From Gemmatimonadota bacterium (lineage in GTDB: Bacteria; Gemmatimonadota; Gemmatimonadetes; Gemmatimonadales; GWC2-71-9), in the NCBI GenBank assembly GCA_003222055.1, contig QHUT01000062.1, forward strand, positions 20,920 through 84,919: a stretch of 64,000 bases of DNA, written 5' to 3'. Below are positions 50,348 to 60,170 of this stretch, piece after piece. A program made the translations under genes and the position numbers. Each line of letters begins with the position of its first letter. Positions within the stretch are counted from its first letter, which is position 1. The notes beneath the pieces are model-generated. The model saw only the letters and a program-made list of their open reading frames with translations. It was not told the origin of the DNA and did not search any database.

Positions 50348-52243
50348 CTAGACGAGCCCGCCGGCGTCGAGAATCAACGCCGGGATGCCGTCGCCCATGA
50401 TGGTCGCTCCGCTGAACACCGGGAGCGTACCCTGCGGCGGGTCGAAGCCCTTCACGACGATCTCCTGCTGGCCCAGCATGCCGTCCACGACGATGCCGCT
50501 CCGGCGCTCGCCCATCTCGAGCACGATGATCGGGCAGCGCGGCGGGGCGTCCCCGCTCACGCCCAGCATGCGCCGCAGGTGCACCAGCGGGACCACGCGG
50601 TCGTGCAGCACGATGGCCTCTCGCCCCTCCACGATAGTGGTCGGCTGCACCCCAAATTCGACCGTCTCGGCCACGTACGTCAGCGGCAGCGCGTAGCGCT
50701 CCCGCCCGACCCCCGCGATCAGCGCCCGGACGATCGCGAGCGTCACCGGGAGCCGCAGCACGAAGCTCGTCCCCTTGCCCACCTCGGAACGTATGTCGAT
50801 GGAGCCCCCCAGCGCGCGGATCCGCGTCACCGCCACGTCGATCCCCACGCCGCGCCCGGACACGCTGGTCACCGCGTCGGCCGTCGAGAAGCCGGGACGC
50901 GCGAGCACCCGCAGCAGCTGGTCGTCCGACAGGGCCTCCGCGTGGGGATCGACCAGGCCTTCGCGTCGCGCCCGGTCCAGGATCCTGGCGCGGTCGATGC
51001 CGCGCCCGTCGTCGCTCACGCTGATCGCCACGCTCGCCCGCTCGCGCACCGCGGCCAGCACGATCTCGCCCTCGGGCTGCTTGCCGCGGCGCCGCCGCTC
51101 GGCCGGCGTTTCGATGCCGTGGTCCACCGCGTTGCGCAGCAGGTGCAGCAACGGGTCGCCCAGCTCGTCCAGGATGGCCCGATCGAGCTCGATCTCCTTT
51201 CCCTCCACGCGGAACGTCACCTGCTTGTCCAACTCGCGCGCCAGATCGCGTACCAGGCGCGGGAAGCGGTCGAACACCTGCCACACCGGCGTCATGCGCG
51301 CCTGGATGATCCCGGCCTGCAGGTCCGCCGACAGACGCGAGATCTGGATCGCCACGTCGTCCACGGCGGGATCGCGCCGCGCCGCCGCGAGCTCGTTCAA
51401 GCGGCCGCGCACCGTCACCAGCTCGCCGATCAGGTCCATCAGCTCGTCCAGGCGCCGCAGGTCCACCCGGATATGCCGGCCCTTTTCCGGCGTCGCCTCC
51501 GGGGGAGCGCCCGCTGCCGCCGCGGCCCGCGGGCCGGCGGCGCGCCGCTCTTCACCGCCGACCGACACGTGCTCCACGTCACCCGCACCGCGCGCCACCC
51601 GCTCGATCTCCGCGGCGGCGGCGGACGAGTCGAGCCGGAAGCTGAACCGGCCGTCGAAGTCGTCGGACTCGAAGGCCGCCTGGGGCGGCGTGACACCCTG
51701 TACGGCCCCGAGCCCCTGCGCCCGCTTGAGGACGAGCAGCGCGCGGCCCCCCTTGAGCGGCGCCTCGGCGCGCAGGGTCACCTGCACCAGCCGTCCCCCC
51801 CCCGGCGCCGCTGCCGGCTCGACCGCCGGTGCCGCGACCGGCGCCGACCGTGCGGGTCCCGCGAGGTGCGCGGCCGCGCCCTCCAGGTCTGCCACGACCT
51901 CCGCGACATCGAGCTCGTCTTCCCGTCCCACGACCGACAGCTCCACGGCGGTCTCGAGCGCGTCCCGCGCCCGGAACAGGAGCTGCAACAGCTCGTCCGT
52001 CGCGGGCCGCGAGCCGCGGCGCAGCAGGTCGAGCAGATTCTCTGTGCGGTGGGCGATATCCGTGACGCGGGCGTAGCCCATCGTCGCCGCCATACCCTTG
52101 ACGGTGTGCACGGCGCGGAATAGCCCGCCCACGGGGGCGGGATTGGCGGGGGTGCGCTCCCACTCCAGCAGCAGCTGGTTGCAGGCGCTCAAGTGCTCCC
52201 GGCTCTCGGCCAGGAACAGCTCGGCGTACTGCGAGAGGTCCAT
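50348..52243 (-). CDS. cheA: Chemotaxis histidine kinase CheA
   Basis: Central kinase of the chemosensory array. The 631 residues are: P1 HPt domain with the phospho-acceptor His46 (FRAVHTVKGMAATMGY), a P2-like region (about 150-230), P3 dimerisation (VDLRRLDELMDLIGELVTV), P4 ATPase with HLLRNAVDHGIETP, SDDGRGID and SGRGVGID, and the P5 CheW-like domain to the end. Cognate outputs CheY and CheB are encoded in the cluster. No chemoreceptor gene is in the window. Confidence 0.96.
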   Translation of the reverse strand: MDLSQYAELFLAESREHLSACNQLLLEWERTPANPAPVGGLFRAVHTVKGMAATMGYARVTDIAHRTENLLDLLRRGSRPATDELLQLLFRARDALETAVELSVVGREDELDVAEVVADLEGAAAHLAGPARSAPVAAPAVEPAAAPGGGRLVQVTLRAEAPLKGGRALLVLKRAQGLGAVQGVTPPQAAFESDDFDGRFSFRLDSSAAAAEIERVARGAGDVEHVSVGGEERRAAGPRAAAAAGAPPEATPEKGRHIRVDLRRLDELMDLIGELVTVRGRLNELAAARRDPAVDDVAIQISRLSADLQAGIIQARMTPVWQVFDRFPRLVRDLARELDKQVTFRVEGKEIELDRAILDELGDPLLHLLRNAVDHGIETPAERRRRGKQPEGEIVLAAVRERASVAISVSDDGRGIDRARILDRARREGLVDPHAEALSDDQLLRVLARPGFSTADAVTSVSGRGVGIDVAVTRIRALGGSIDIRSEVGKGTSFVLRLPVTLAIVRALIAGVGRERYALPLTYVAETVEFGVQPTTIVEGREAIVLHDRVVPLVHLRRMLGVSGDAPPRCPIIVLEMGERRSGIVVDGMLGQQEIVVKGFDPPQGTLPVFSGATIMGDGIPALILDAGGLV

Positions 52244-52247
52244 GGAC

Positions 52248-52610
52248 TCAGCCGAGGACCCGCTGCACGGCTTCGAGGACGCGCGACGGCTGGAACGGCT
52301 TCACGACGAAGTCCTTCGCTCCCGCCTGGATCGCCTCGACCACCAGCGCCTGCTGCCCCATCGCGCTGCACATCAGGATCTTCGCGTCGGGGTCCTGCTT
52401 GACGATCTCGCGCACGGCATCGATCCCGCCCATGTCCGGCATGACGATGTCCATGGTGACGAGGTCGGGCTTGAGCTGTCGGTATTTCTCGACCGCCTGG
52501 GACCCCGTCTCGGCTTCTCCCACGATCTCGAAGCCCGCCTGGGCCAGGATGTCCGAGATCATCGTCCGCATGAAGATGGCGTCGTCGCAGACGAGGACAG
52601 TGTGGCTCAC
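52248..52610 (-). CDS. cheY: Chemotaxis response regulator CheY
   Basis: Stand-alone receiver of 120 residues. Acidic pair DD (9-10), phospho-acceptor Asp54 in VTMDIVMPDMGG, conserved Ser82 in MCSAMG and Lys104 in VVKPF. It has no output domain, so it acts by protein contact. It lies 4 bases upstream of cheA. The target is not clear because no flagellar genes are in the window; the MglA/roadblock module is a possible target. Confidence 0.94.
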   Translation of the reverse strand: MSHTVLVCDDAIFMRTMISDILAQAGFEIVGEAETGSQAVEKYRQLKPDLVTMDIVMPDMGGIDAVREIVKQDPDAKILMCSAMGQQALVVEAIQAGAKDFVVKPFQPSRVLEAVQRVLG

Positions 52611-52619
52611 ACATCCTCC

Positions 52620-53069
52620 CTAGGAAGACAGAATGGGGGTGAGCAGCGCATCGGTATCGAGGACCACGAAGAGTTGACCGGCGCGACGCCCGACGGCCCG
52701 CACCAGGGTCGGGTCGATGCCGGGCAGCGCCTGCCGGCGTTCCAGCGTCTCCCCACCCACGGAAAGGAGGTCCACCACTTCGTCCACCGTGAAGCCGAGG
52801 ACCTTCTTCCCGCGGCCCACTTCGAGCACGACCGTGGTCCCAGGACCTGCATCGCCGGGCGGCTCGGGCTGGCGCAGCGCCCGCCATCCCTCGACGACCG
52901 TGACCAGGGTTCCCCGCACGTTGACCAGGCCCGCCACGACGGGCGGCGCCCCGGGAATCCGCGTGGGCGCGAGCCGGGGCAGGATCTCGCGGACCCGCTC
53001 CGCCTCGGCCGCACAGACGAGGTTGCCTACCCGAAAAACGAGCAGTCGGACGACCCCGGCGTCACTCAT
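52620..53069 (-). CDS. CheW-type coupling protein (3)
   Basis: A 149-residue CheW-like domain: VRLLVFRVGNLVCAAEAERV, VVAGLVNVRGTLVTVVEGWR, TVVLEVGRGKKVLGFTVDEV, LFVVLDTDALL. The ATG at 53069 overlaps the rluD stop by 8 bases, so the che cluster is joined directly to the housekeeping genes upstream. Confidence 0.85.
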   Translation of the reverse strand: MSDAGVVRLLVFRVGNLVCAAEAERVREILPRLAPTRIPGAPPVVAGLVNVRGTLVTVVEGWRALRQPEPPGDAGPGTTVVLEVGRGKKVLGFTVDEVVDLLSVGGETLERRQALPGIDPTLVRAVGRRAGQLFVVLDTDALLTPILSS

Positions 53070-54075
53070 CCGAAGCGAAGAAGCCAAGATACTGCAAGGG
53101 GTTGCGTTGAGCAAGCAAAGTCGCATCGGCGGCGGCTTCGGCGAGCGCCGGCACCAGGTCGCGCGGCCACTCCGAGCGCAGCACGAGCCGCGCACCGGTC
53201 ACCGGGTGGACCAGCCCGAGCAAAGCGGCGTGCAGCAGCTGGCGGGGGGCCAGCGCCTCGAGGCGCTCGGCCTCCCGGCGCGACGCCGGTGTGACGCGGC
53301 GGCTGCCCCCGAACGCGTACTCGCGGTCGCCTACGACCGGGTGCCCCACGTGCGCCAGGTGGACGCGGATCTGGTGCGTGCGCCCGGTCTCGAGCTCCAG
53401 GCGCACCAGGTCGGCGTGGGCGAAGCGCGCGACGACGCGCGCGTGCGTGACGGCGTGGCGGCCGCCGGCGAGCACCGTCATGCGCTTGCGATCCTTCGGG
53501 TGACGCGTGATGGGCGCCTCGATGTCCACCGGGCTGTTCGCGAAGTGACCCCAGGCGAGCGCCGCGTACACCCGCCGCACCTCGCGCCGTTCGATCATGC
53601 GCGTGAGCCGGCGGTGCGCCTGGTCGGTCTTGGCGACGAGCAGCAGACCCGACGTGTCGCGGTCGAGGCGGTGCACGATGCCCGGCCGACCCTCGGTGGC
53701 CCCCTGCGCCAGTTCCGTGCCCCGCCCCACCAGCACATTGACGAGCGTGTCGTCCCAGTGCCCGGGGCCGGGATGGACGACCAGGCCGGCGGGCTTGTCG
53801 AGCACCGCGAGATGCTCGTCCTCGTAGACAAAGGTGAGGTCGCGATGGGCGGGGGCGTAGCTCTGGGGGGCCGGCGCGTCGGGCGGCAGCTCGACCGTCA
53901 CCACGGCCCCGCGCTCGAGCAGGGCGGAGGGGCGCAGCGGGCGGCCGTCGCGCGTGACATGCTTGTCGGCGATGAGGCGGGCGGCGAGGGTACGGGACAG
54001 GGCGAGCTGATCGGCGAGGAAGCGGTCGAGACGCTCGGTCTCGGGAACGACGACGCAGAAGGTGACGGCGGCCAT
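53062..54075 (-). CDS. rluD: 23S rRNA pseudouridine synthase, RluD family
   Basis: Makes pseudouridine in 23S rRNA (helix 69 if truly RluD; RluA/RluC-type specificity cannot be excluded). The 337 residues include an N-terminal S4 RNA-binding domain (ERLDRFLADQLALSRTLAARL), LDKPAGLVVHPG and the catalytic HRLDRDTSGLL (Asp138). The ATG at 54075 overlaps the lspA stop by one base, a neighbourhood (lspA-rluD) that is widely conserved. Confidence 0.93.
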   Translation of the reverse strand: MAAVTFCVVVPETERLDRFLADQLALSRTLAARLIADKHVTRDGRPLRPSALLERGAVVTVELPPDAPAPQSYAPAHRDLTFVYEDEHLAVLDKPAGLVVHPGPGHWDDTLVNVLVGRGTELAQGATEGRPGIVHRLDRDTSGLLLVAKTDQAHRRLTRMIERREVRRVYAALAWGHFANSPVDIEAPITRHPKDRKRMTVLAGGRHAVTHARVVARFAHADLVRLELETGRTHQIRVHLAHVGHPVVGDREYAFGGSRRVTPASRREAERLEALAPRQLLHAALLGLVHPVTGARLVLRSEWPRDLVPALAEAAADATLLAQRNPLQYLGFFASDE

Positions 54076-54590
54076 CAAGGCTCGGCCGCCCTGGCCTCCT
54101 TCGCCCGCTCCTGCGCCCGGCCCTCGAGCCAGAGCGACACGGCGAGCGCGATCGCCCCCACCGTGATGGCGGAGTCGGCGACGTTGAAGGTCGGCCAGCG
54201 CGCGCTCCCGATCCCCACGTCCACGAAGTCCACGACGCCGCGCGCGCTCCGGACGCGATCGATCACGTTGCCCACCGCGCCGGCGCACACCAGCGCGAGC
54301 GCGACGATGCGGAAGCGGTCGCCCGGGCGCGCCGCCAGTACCATGGACCGCAGCACGAACAAGGCGACGAGGGCGAGCCCGAAGAAGATCCAGCGCGAGT
54401 ACGCCCCCAGGCACAGCCCGAAGGCCGCGCACTGGTTGAACACGAGCCGCAGCTGCACGTAGTCGCCGGCGAGGGGGATGGGCCGCGTGGGCGCGAGCCA
54501 CGCCTCCGCGAGCAGTTTGGTGGCGAGATCCGCCACGACGACCGCGGCGGCGGTTCCCCAGAACACGCGTCGATCAACGACGCTTGCCAT
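54075..54590 (-). CDS. lspA: Lipoprotein signal peptidase
   Basis: Aspartic protease of the inner membrane that removes prolipoprotein signal peptides. The 171 residues have four membrane helices and the catalytic dyad motifs GNVIDRV (Asp111) and FNVADSAI (Asp139), plus VFNQCAAFGL. The ATG at 54590 follows AGGAGG closely and overlaps the end of the traR-like gene by 17 bases. It would process the lipoprotein encoded at 0.5-1.7 kb. Confidence 0.95.
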   Translation of the reverse strand: MASVVDRRVFWGTAAAVVVADLATKLLAEAWLAPTRPIPLAGDYVQLRLVFNQCAAFGLCLGAYSRWIFFGLALVALFVLRSMVLAARPGDRFRIVALALVCAGAVGNVIDRVRSARGVVDFVDVGIGSARWPTFNVADSAITVGAIALAVSLWLEGRAQERAKEARAAEP

Positions 54591-54996
54591 CTTCCTCCTT
54601 GGCCTTGCACTTGATGCAGAGCCGTGCATGCGGCAGCGCGTCGAGCCGCTCGAACAGGATGTCCTCCCCGCACTGCTCGCACTTGCCGAACTTCTCGGGC
54701 GTCTGATACAGCCGCCGCAGGGCCTGGTTGACGTGCCAGAGATAGCGGCCCTCCTGCGAGGCGAACAGGAACGCCTTCTCGCGCTCCATGGCGTCGGTGC
54801 CCTGGTCCGCCATGTGGAACGAGTAGCTCGAGAGGTCGCCGTCCGACGCCTGCAGGCTCGAGTTGAAGGACTCGTCGTAATAGCCGAGCTCCTTCATCAC
54901 CCGGGCGCGCTCCTCGAGCAGTCGCTTCTCGAGATGGGTCAGCTGCTTCTTGTTCAGGCCACCCTTGGTCGTCTTGGCTTTGGATTTCGTCGGCAT
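54574..54996 (-). CDS. DksA/TraR-family zinc-finger protein
   Basis: A 140-residue protein with a basic N-terminus ([18 protein letters not shown]), a helical coiled coil (about 15-100) and a C4 zinc finger near the C-terminus (CEQCG and CIKC, residues about 108-130). DksA/TraR proteins bind RNA polymerase through the secondary channel in stringent and stress control. The tip lacks a clear DxxDxA motif, so DksA-like activity is not certain. It sits between ileS and lspA. Confidence 0.85.
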   Translation of the reverse strand: MPTKSKAKTTKGGLNKKQLTHLEKRLLEERARVMKELGYYDESFNSSLQASDGDLSSYSFHMADQGTDAMEREKAFLFASQEGRYLWHVNQALRRLYQTPEKFGKCEQCGEDILFERLDALPHARLCIKCKAKEEDGKRR

Positions 54997-57900
54997 TATC
55001 GCGTACCGCCCTTTCGTCCGTCATGGCGCCGCAGCGCAATCGTCACCCGGCGCGCCTCGATGTCCAATTCTCGCGTCACGTCGGCCTCGTCGAGCACGGC
55101 GCCCAGCACCACCTTGCGGGCGAGCGTCTCGCCCTCGACGAAGCTTTGAAACGCCGACACGGCCGCCACGATATCCGCCGCGCCGGACACGCTCAGCTCG
55201 ATGCGGGTAGTGTACTCGTAGCCCGCCTCCTTCCGCAGGCGCTGGACGCGGTGCACCAGCTCGCGCGCCAGGCCCTCCTGGATCAGATCCGCGGACAGCC
55301 GGGGGTCGACGGCGACGACGTACGGTCCGTCGGCCTGGACCGCCCAGTCGCTCACCACTTCGCGGGTCACCACCACGTCCTCGGGGTGCAGCGCGAACTC
55401 CCCCACCCGCACGGGGTCCCCATGTTCGAGGGCGGCGAGCTGTTCCGCCGTGAGCTGCGACACCACCGCGGCCGCCCGGGGCGTGTCCTTGCCGTAGCGC
55501 TTCCCCAGGCTGCGGAAGTCGGCCTTCCCCTTGAGCCGCACGAGCTCGTGGTCGGAGCCCGCGACGTCGACGGCCTTGGCGTTCACTTCCGCGGCCAGGA
55601 TATCTAACAGGTCGGCAAAGGCCGGGCCCTTCACCGCCGCCGGGACCGCGACCTGGAGCCGGGCGACGGGCTGACGCACGTTGAGCTTCCTCGTCTCCCG
55701 CGCCGCCCGCGCCAGGGAGGCCAGCCGGCGATGGGCCGCCATGGCCTCGAGCAGCTCCGGCTCCCGGCGCCCCTGATCGGCCGGGAACGGCGCGAGATGC
55801 ACCGAGGTTCCCGTGAGCGAGCGGTGAATCCAGTCGGCGATGAACGGCGCCACGGGGCCGAGCATCCGGGCCGCCGTCACGAGCACTTCGTACAGCGTCG
55901 CCAGGGCGGCCGGGTCCGCCGCCCGGTCCGGGGCCCAGAAGCGCGGCCGGTTGGTGCGGACGTACCAGTTGGAGAGGTCGTCCACCACGAACCCCATGAT
56001 GGCGCGGACGCCGGTCGTCACGTCGTAATCGTTCCACGCCGCGCGGGCGGCCGCGACCACCTCGTCGAGCCGGGCCAGCACCCAGCGGTCGGCGAGCGGG
56101 CGGCCGGCCGCTGGCGCGCCACCGTCGGACGGCTTCCAGTCTCCCGCGTACTGCGCGAAGAAATTGTAGGTGTGGCGCACCGTGTTCAGAAACCCGCCCG
56201 CGACATCGGGCACCTGGCGCCGGTCGAACCGCTTGGGCAGCCACACCTGGCTCTGGCCGAGCAGGTAGAGGCGCACCGCGTCCGCGCCGTATTCCTCGAT
56301 CACTTCCCAGGGGTTCACCACGTTGCCGCGGCTCTTCGACATCTTCTGCCCCTGGGCGTCGAGCACCAGCTCGTTCACGATCACGTTCTTGTACACGGGC
56401 GAGTCGAACGCCGCGACGCCGATGGCGAGCAGCGAGTAGAACCAGCCGCGCGTCTGGTCGACCCCCTCGCAGATGAAGTCGGCCGGGAAGTGCGCCTTGA
56501 AGTCCGCCTGGTGCCCGAACGGGTAATGCCATTGCGCGTACGGCATCGCGCCCGAGTCGAACCACGCGTCGATCACCTCGGGGACGCGGCGCATGGTGCC
56601 GCCGCACGAGCGGCAGCGCCAGGCGTACTGGTCGATGGTCGGCTTGTGGGGGTCGAAGTCCGCCGGCAACGCCTTCCCCCAGCGCTCCGCCAGCTCGGCG
56701 AAGGAACCGATCACCTCGCGGTGCTCGGCCTCCGCATCGCATTCCCACACGTTGAGCGGCGTGCCCCAGTAGCGGTCGCGCGAGAGCGCCCAGTCGACGT
56801 TGTTCTCGAGCCACGCTCCGAACCGGCCGCTCCCCACTTCCGGAGGGTGCCAGCCGACCTGCGCGTTGACCTCGAGCATGCGGCTGCGCACCGCCGTGGT
56901 GCGCACGAACCACGAGCTGCGCGCGTAGTAGATGAGCGCCGAATCGCAGCGCCAGCAGAACGGATACGTGTGCGTGTATGGCAGCGTCTCGAGCCAGCGA
57001 CCCTCGCGCTTCAGGCGCTCGATGATGAGCCGGTTCGTCTCCTTGTCGGTCACCAGCCGGCCGTTGATCTCGTCCCAGCGGGTGCCCTGGAAGGTGCCGT
57101 CCGGCGCGACCGGGTTCACCACGGCGAGGCCGTACTGCTGCGCGGCGGCGTAGTCGTCGGCGCCGAAGGCCGGGGCCATGTGCACGAGCCCCGTCCCCTC
57201 CTCCGCCGAGACGAATCCTCCCGCCACGACCATGGCCTGTTGCCCTTCCTGCGGCAGCGGCACCACCTCGAGCGGCCGCACGTACTTCAGGCCCACGAGG
57301 TCGCGCCCCGGGTACCCGGCGATCCGCGGGGCCGTCGCCAGCGGCTTGCCGCCCACGTGCACGTGCGCCGCGCGCTCGACCGCGACCACGTAGCGGATCC
57401 CGTTCACCTCGTACTCGCCGTACTCCAGGTCGGGATGCACCGCCACCGCGACGTTCGAGAGGAGGGTCCACGGCGTCGTAGTCCAGATCACCAGCTGGCG
57501 GTTCGGCTCGGTCGCCAGGGGGAAGGTGACGTACACCGAATTGGTCTGGACCTCTTCGTAGCCCAACGCCAGCTCGTGCGAGGACAAGGCCGTGCCGCAG
57601 CGCGGGCAGTAGGGCAGCACTTTGTGGCCCCGGTACAGGAGCGCCTTGTCGTGCAGCCGCTTGAGGAGCCACCACACGGTCTCGATGTATTCGGGCGTGT
57701 ACGTGATGTAGGGATGCTCGTAGTCGAGCCAGTACCCGACACGCTCCGAGAGCGACTCCCAATCCGTCTTGTACGTGAAGACGTTCTCGCGACACAGCTG
57801 GTTGAACTTCGCGACGCCGTACGCCTCGATCTGCTTCTTGCCCGAGATGCCGAGCGTCTTCTCGACTTCGATTTCGACGGGCAAGCCGTGTGTGTCCCAC

Positions 57901-58154
57901 CCGGCGATGCGCGTGACGCCCTGCCCCAACATCGTGTGGTAGCGGCAGACCAAATCTTTGATGGTGCGCGCGAACACGTGATGGATGCCCGGGCGTCCAT
58001 TGGCCGTCGGCGGCCCTTCGTAAAACACGAAGGGCGGGCCGTACCGGGCCGCCTCCTGCGTTTTCTGAAACAGGCGCTCGTGCTTCCAGGCCGCGAGGAG
58101 CTGCTTTTCCAGCGCGTCCGGTGAGAGCTTGGGATCGAACAGCCGATATGCCAT
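54996..58154 (-). CDS. ileS: Isoleucyl-tRNA synthetase, type 2 (IleS2-like)
   Basis: Charges tRNA-Ile. The 1052-residue class I enzyme has the HIGH region as [13 protein letters not shown] (47-59), an editing (CP1) domain ([30 protein letters not shown]) and the KMSKS loop [11 protein letters not shown] at about 620. The EGPP-type HIGH region and the long C-terminus without the terminal zinc finger fit the IleS2 class shared with Bacteroidetes and eukaryotes, a class often resistant to mupirocin. The ATG at 58154 overlaps the punA stop by one base. Confidence 0.95.
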   Translation of the reverse strand: MAYRLFDPKLSPDALEKQLLAAWKHERLFQKTQEAARYGPPFVFYEGPPTANGRPGIHHVFARTIKDLVCRYHTMLGQGVTRIAGWDTHGLPVEIEVEKTLGISGKKQIEAYGVAKFNQLCRENVFTYKTDWESLSERVGYWLDYEHPYITYTPEYIETVWWLLKRLHDKALLYRGHKVLPYCPRCGTALSSHELALGYEEVQTNSVYVTFPLATEPNRQLVIWTTTPWTLLSNVAVAVHPDLEYGEYEVNGIRYVVAVERAAHVHVGGKPLATAPRIAGYPGRDLVGLKYVRPLEVVPLPQEGQQAMVVAGGFVSAEEGTGLVHMAPAFGADDYAAAQQYGLAVVNPVAPDGTFQGTRWDEINGRLVTDKETNRLIIERLKREGRWLETLPYTHTYPFCWRCDSALIYYARSSWFVRTTAVRSRMLEVNAQVGWHPPEVGSGRFGAWLENNVDWALSRDRYWGTPLNVWECDAEAEHREVIGSFAELAERWGKALPADFDPHKPTIDQYAWRCRSCGGTMRRVPEVIDAWFDSGAMPYAQWHYPFGHQADFKAHFPADFICEGVDQTRGWFYSLLAIGVAAFDSPVYKNVIVNELVLDAQGQKMSKSRGNVVNPWEVIEEYGADAVRLYLLGQSQVWLPKRFDRRQVPDVAGGFLNTVRHTYNFFAQYAGDWKPSDGGAPAAGRPLADRWVLARLDEVVAAARAAWNDYDVTTGVRAIMGFVVDDLSNWYVRTNRPRFWAPDRAADPAALATLYEVLVTAARMLGPVAPFIADWIHRSLTGTSVHLAPFPADQGRREPELLEAMAAHRRLASLARAARETRKLNVRQPVARLQVAVPAAVKGPAFADLLDILAAEVNAKAVDVAGSDHELVRLKGKADFRSLGKRYGKDTPRAAAVVSQLTAEQLAALEHGDPVRVGEFALHPEDVVVTREVVSDWAVQADGPYVVAVDPRLSADLIQEGLARELVHRVQRLRKEAGYEYTTRIELSVSGAADIVAAVSAFQSFVEGETLARKVVLGAVLDEADVTRELDIEARRVTIALRRHDGRKGGTR

Positions 58155-58960
58155 CAGTTGAGGCGCTCCAGCACGCCGCGCACCAGTGCTGCGAGCTTGG
58201 GCTCGGCGCCGCGCGCCACCGCGATGATCTGCTCCACCGTCGCGGGGAGGAGCGCGTCGGGCAGGCACTGGTCGGTGATGATCGACACCCCGAGCACGCG
58301 GACGCCCAGGTGCACGGCGGCGATGACTTCCGGCACCGTGCTCATGCCCACGACGTCGGCGCCGAGCGCGCGCAGCATGCGGTACTCGGCGCGGGTTTCG
58401 AGACTCGGGCCTGTGACGGCGACGTAGACGCCCTCGCGCAGCGTGAGGCCGCGCTCCAGCGCCACTGCGCGCGCCAGGGCGCGCAGGCCGGCGTCGTAGG
58501 GCTCGGACATGTCGGGAAACCGCGGGCCGAGCCGGTCGTCGTTGGGGCCGAGGAGCGGGTTGTCACCCAGCAGGTTGATGTGATCGGCGATGAGCATCAA
58601 GTCGCCGGGGCTCCACAGGGGGTGCATGCCGCCGCAGGCGTTCGACACGATCAGCGTCCGCGCACCGAGCTGCCGCAGTACGCGCACCGGGAAGGCGATC
58701 TGCGCGAGCGTGTACCCCTCGTAGCGGTGGAACCGCCCCTGCATCGCCATGACGCGCCGCCCGGCCAGCGTTCCCACCAGCAGCGACCCGGCGTGGCTCT
58801 CCACCGTCGACAGCGGAAACCCGGGGATGTCCCCATAGGGGATCCGCGTCTCCACGCTCACCGCGTCGGCGAGCCCCCCGAGCCCGGTGCCGAGGATGAT
58901 CGCGACATCCGGGGCGAGCTGGGTCCGCGCCTGGACCGCGCGGACCGCGTCCGCGATCAT
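58154..58960 (-). CDS. punA: Purine nucleoside phosphorylase, trimeric type
   Basis: Phosphorolysis of guanosine/inosine-type nucleosides to base plus ribose 1-phosphate. The 268-residue protein has [11 protein letters not shown] (phosphate loop), [48 protein letters not shown] and [13 protein letters not shown], as in the PNP/MTAP family. Its product feeds phosphopentomutase (deoB at 2.1-3.3 kb). It overlaps the divIVA stop by 4 bases. Confidence 0.93.
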   Translation of the reverse strand: MIADAVRAVQARTQLAPDVAIILGTGLGGLADAVSVETRIPYGDIPGFPLSTVESHAGSLLVGTLAGRRVMAMQGRFHRYEGYTLAQIAFPVRVLRQLGARTLIVSNACGGMHPLWSPGDLMLIADHINLLGDNPLLGPNDDRLGPRFPDMSEPYDAGLRALARAVALERGLTLREGVYVAVTGPSLETRAEYRMLRALGADVVGMSTVPEVIAAVHLGVRVLGVSIITDQCLPDALLPATVEQIIAVARGAEPKLAALVRGVLERLN

Positions 58961-59430
58961 CCGTCCCGTTGACCGTCCAGCGCGCGGAGCTCGGCGAGCT
59001 GACGCTCGAGCAGCGCGCGGAATCCGGCCACGTACGCCTGGAACTGGCGCTGCACGTCCGCGCTCTGGCGCTCGACCTCGCCCTGCGAGGCGCGGGCGGC
59101 GTCGAGCATGCGCTGCGCCTCGGCCTGCGCTTCGCGGACGATCACCTGCGCCTCCCGCACCGCACCCGCGCGGGTCTCCTCACGCAGCTGCTGTGCCGCC
59201 ACCAGCGCCTCATTCATGGCGCGCTCGCGCTCGCGGTACGCCCGCAGCTGCTCTCCCAGCGCCGCCGCCCGCTCCTCGAGCACGGCCTTCTCGCGCAGGA
59301 TGCGCTCCAGCTCGTCCGCCACGCGGGCGCGAAAGTCCTCGACGCCGAGCGGCTCGTACCCGCGCAGGCTGCGCCGGAACTCCTGCTTCCGGACGTCGAG
59401 CGGCGTGAGATGGAACGCGGGCTCGCTCAC
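58957..59430 (-). CDS. DivIVA-domain protein
   Basis: A 157-residue coiled-coil protein. The N-terminal DivIVA-type motif LTPLDVRKQEFRRSLRGYEP (about 7-26) is followed by an unbroken coiled coil (about 30-150). DivIVA proteins bind curved membranes and recruit partners at poles and septa. The GTG at 59430 overlaps the yggS stop (GTGA). The yggS-divIVA neighbourhood is known from other phyla. Confidence 0.87.
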   Translation of the reverse strand: MSEPAFHLTPLDVRKQEFRRSLRGYEPLGVEDFRARVADELERILREKAVLEERAAALGEQLRAYRERERAMNEALVAAQQLREETRAGAVREAQVIVREAQAEAQRMLDAARASQGEVERQSADVQRQFQAYVAGFRALLERQLAELRALDGQRDG

Positions 59431-60125
59431 GGCGTCGTCACCTCCCTCGGACCGAACAGCACGGTACCCAAGCGGATCACCGTTGCCCCCTCCTCGACCG
59501 CCGGACCGTAGTCGGCGGACATCCCCATCGAGAGCGTCGGCAGCCATAGCCCCTCCTCCTGCAAGGCGTCCCGCAGCTCGCGCAGCCCGCGGAACGTGCG
59601 CCGCTGCACGTCCGCGGCACCGGTGAACGGCGCGATCGTCATCAGCCCCTCGAGCGTCAGGTGCGGCAGCGCGGCCACGCGGCGCGCCACGGCCGGCGCA
59701 TCGGCCGGCGCGCACCCGCTCTTCTGCGCTTCTCCCGCCACGTTCACCTGCAGCAGCACCCGCTGCCGCGCGCCCTGCGCCCCGGCCCGCTTGTCCAGCT
59801 CCTCCGCCAGCGCGTTCGAGTCCACCGAGTGAACCAGCGCGAAGCGTCCGGCCACGAGCTTCGCCTTGTTGCGCTGCAGGTGCCCGATCAAGTGCCACGT
59901 CGCCCGCCGCCCCGCCGGTGTGTCGAGCTTCTCGAGCGCTTCCTGCACCCGGTTCTCGCCCAGGTCTGTGAGACCCGCGGCGAGCGCCGCCTCCACCGCG
60001 TCCAACCCGAAGCCCTTCGTCACCGCCACGATCGTCACCGGGTGCGTCCGACCGGCGACCGCCTGCCGCCGAGCGATCTCGGCCCGCACGTGGGCCAGAC
60101 GCTCGGGGAGGGCCCCAAAATTCAT
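59427..60125 (-). CDS. yggS: YggS/PROSC-type PLP-binding protein
   Basis: Single-domain alanine-racemase-fold protein that takes part in PLP homeostasis. The 232 residues include the PLP lysine in VAVTKGF (Lys37), LGENRVQEALEK, WHLIGHLQRNK, LLQVNVAGEAQKSGC and LSMGMSADYGPAVEEGATVIRLG. It starts at ATG 60125 after a 45-base gap with a possible promoter, so it may be the first gene of the long co-directional run that includes ileS, lspA and the che cluster. Confidence 0.94.
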   Translation of the reverse strand: MNFGALPERLAHVRAEIARRQAVAGRTHPVTIVAVTKGFGLDAVEAALAAGLTDLGENRVQEALEKLDTPAGRRATWHLIGHLQRNKAKLVAGRFALVHSVDSNALAEELDKRAGAQGARQRVLLQVNVAGEAQKSGCAPADAPAVARRVAALPHLTLEGLMTIAPFTGAADVQRRTFRGLRELRDALQEEGLWLPTLSMGMSADYGPAVEEGATVIRLGTVLFGPREVTTP

Positions 60126-60133
60126 AACCGTGC

Positions 60134-60162
60134 AAATTAGCCCAGCGCGCTTATTGAAACAA
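60134..60162 (-). promoter_or_regulatory. Candidate promoter before yggS
   Basis: On the minus strand TTGTTT (60162-60157), a 17-base spacer and TAATTT (60139-60134), in the 45-base gap between cdaA and yggS. The match to consensus is moderate. This is the last sizeable gap before a run of overlapping genes to about 35 kb. Confidence 0.3.
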
Positions 60163-60170
60163 TCGGGGGG

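Noticed and set aside
47030..52123. A very long plus-strand open frame (about 1700 codons) opposite the TPR, CheC and CheA genes
   Set aside because: It is an antisense shadow in high-GC DNA: Arg/His/Gln-rich with no domain motifs, while the minus strand encodes clear families throughout.
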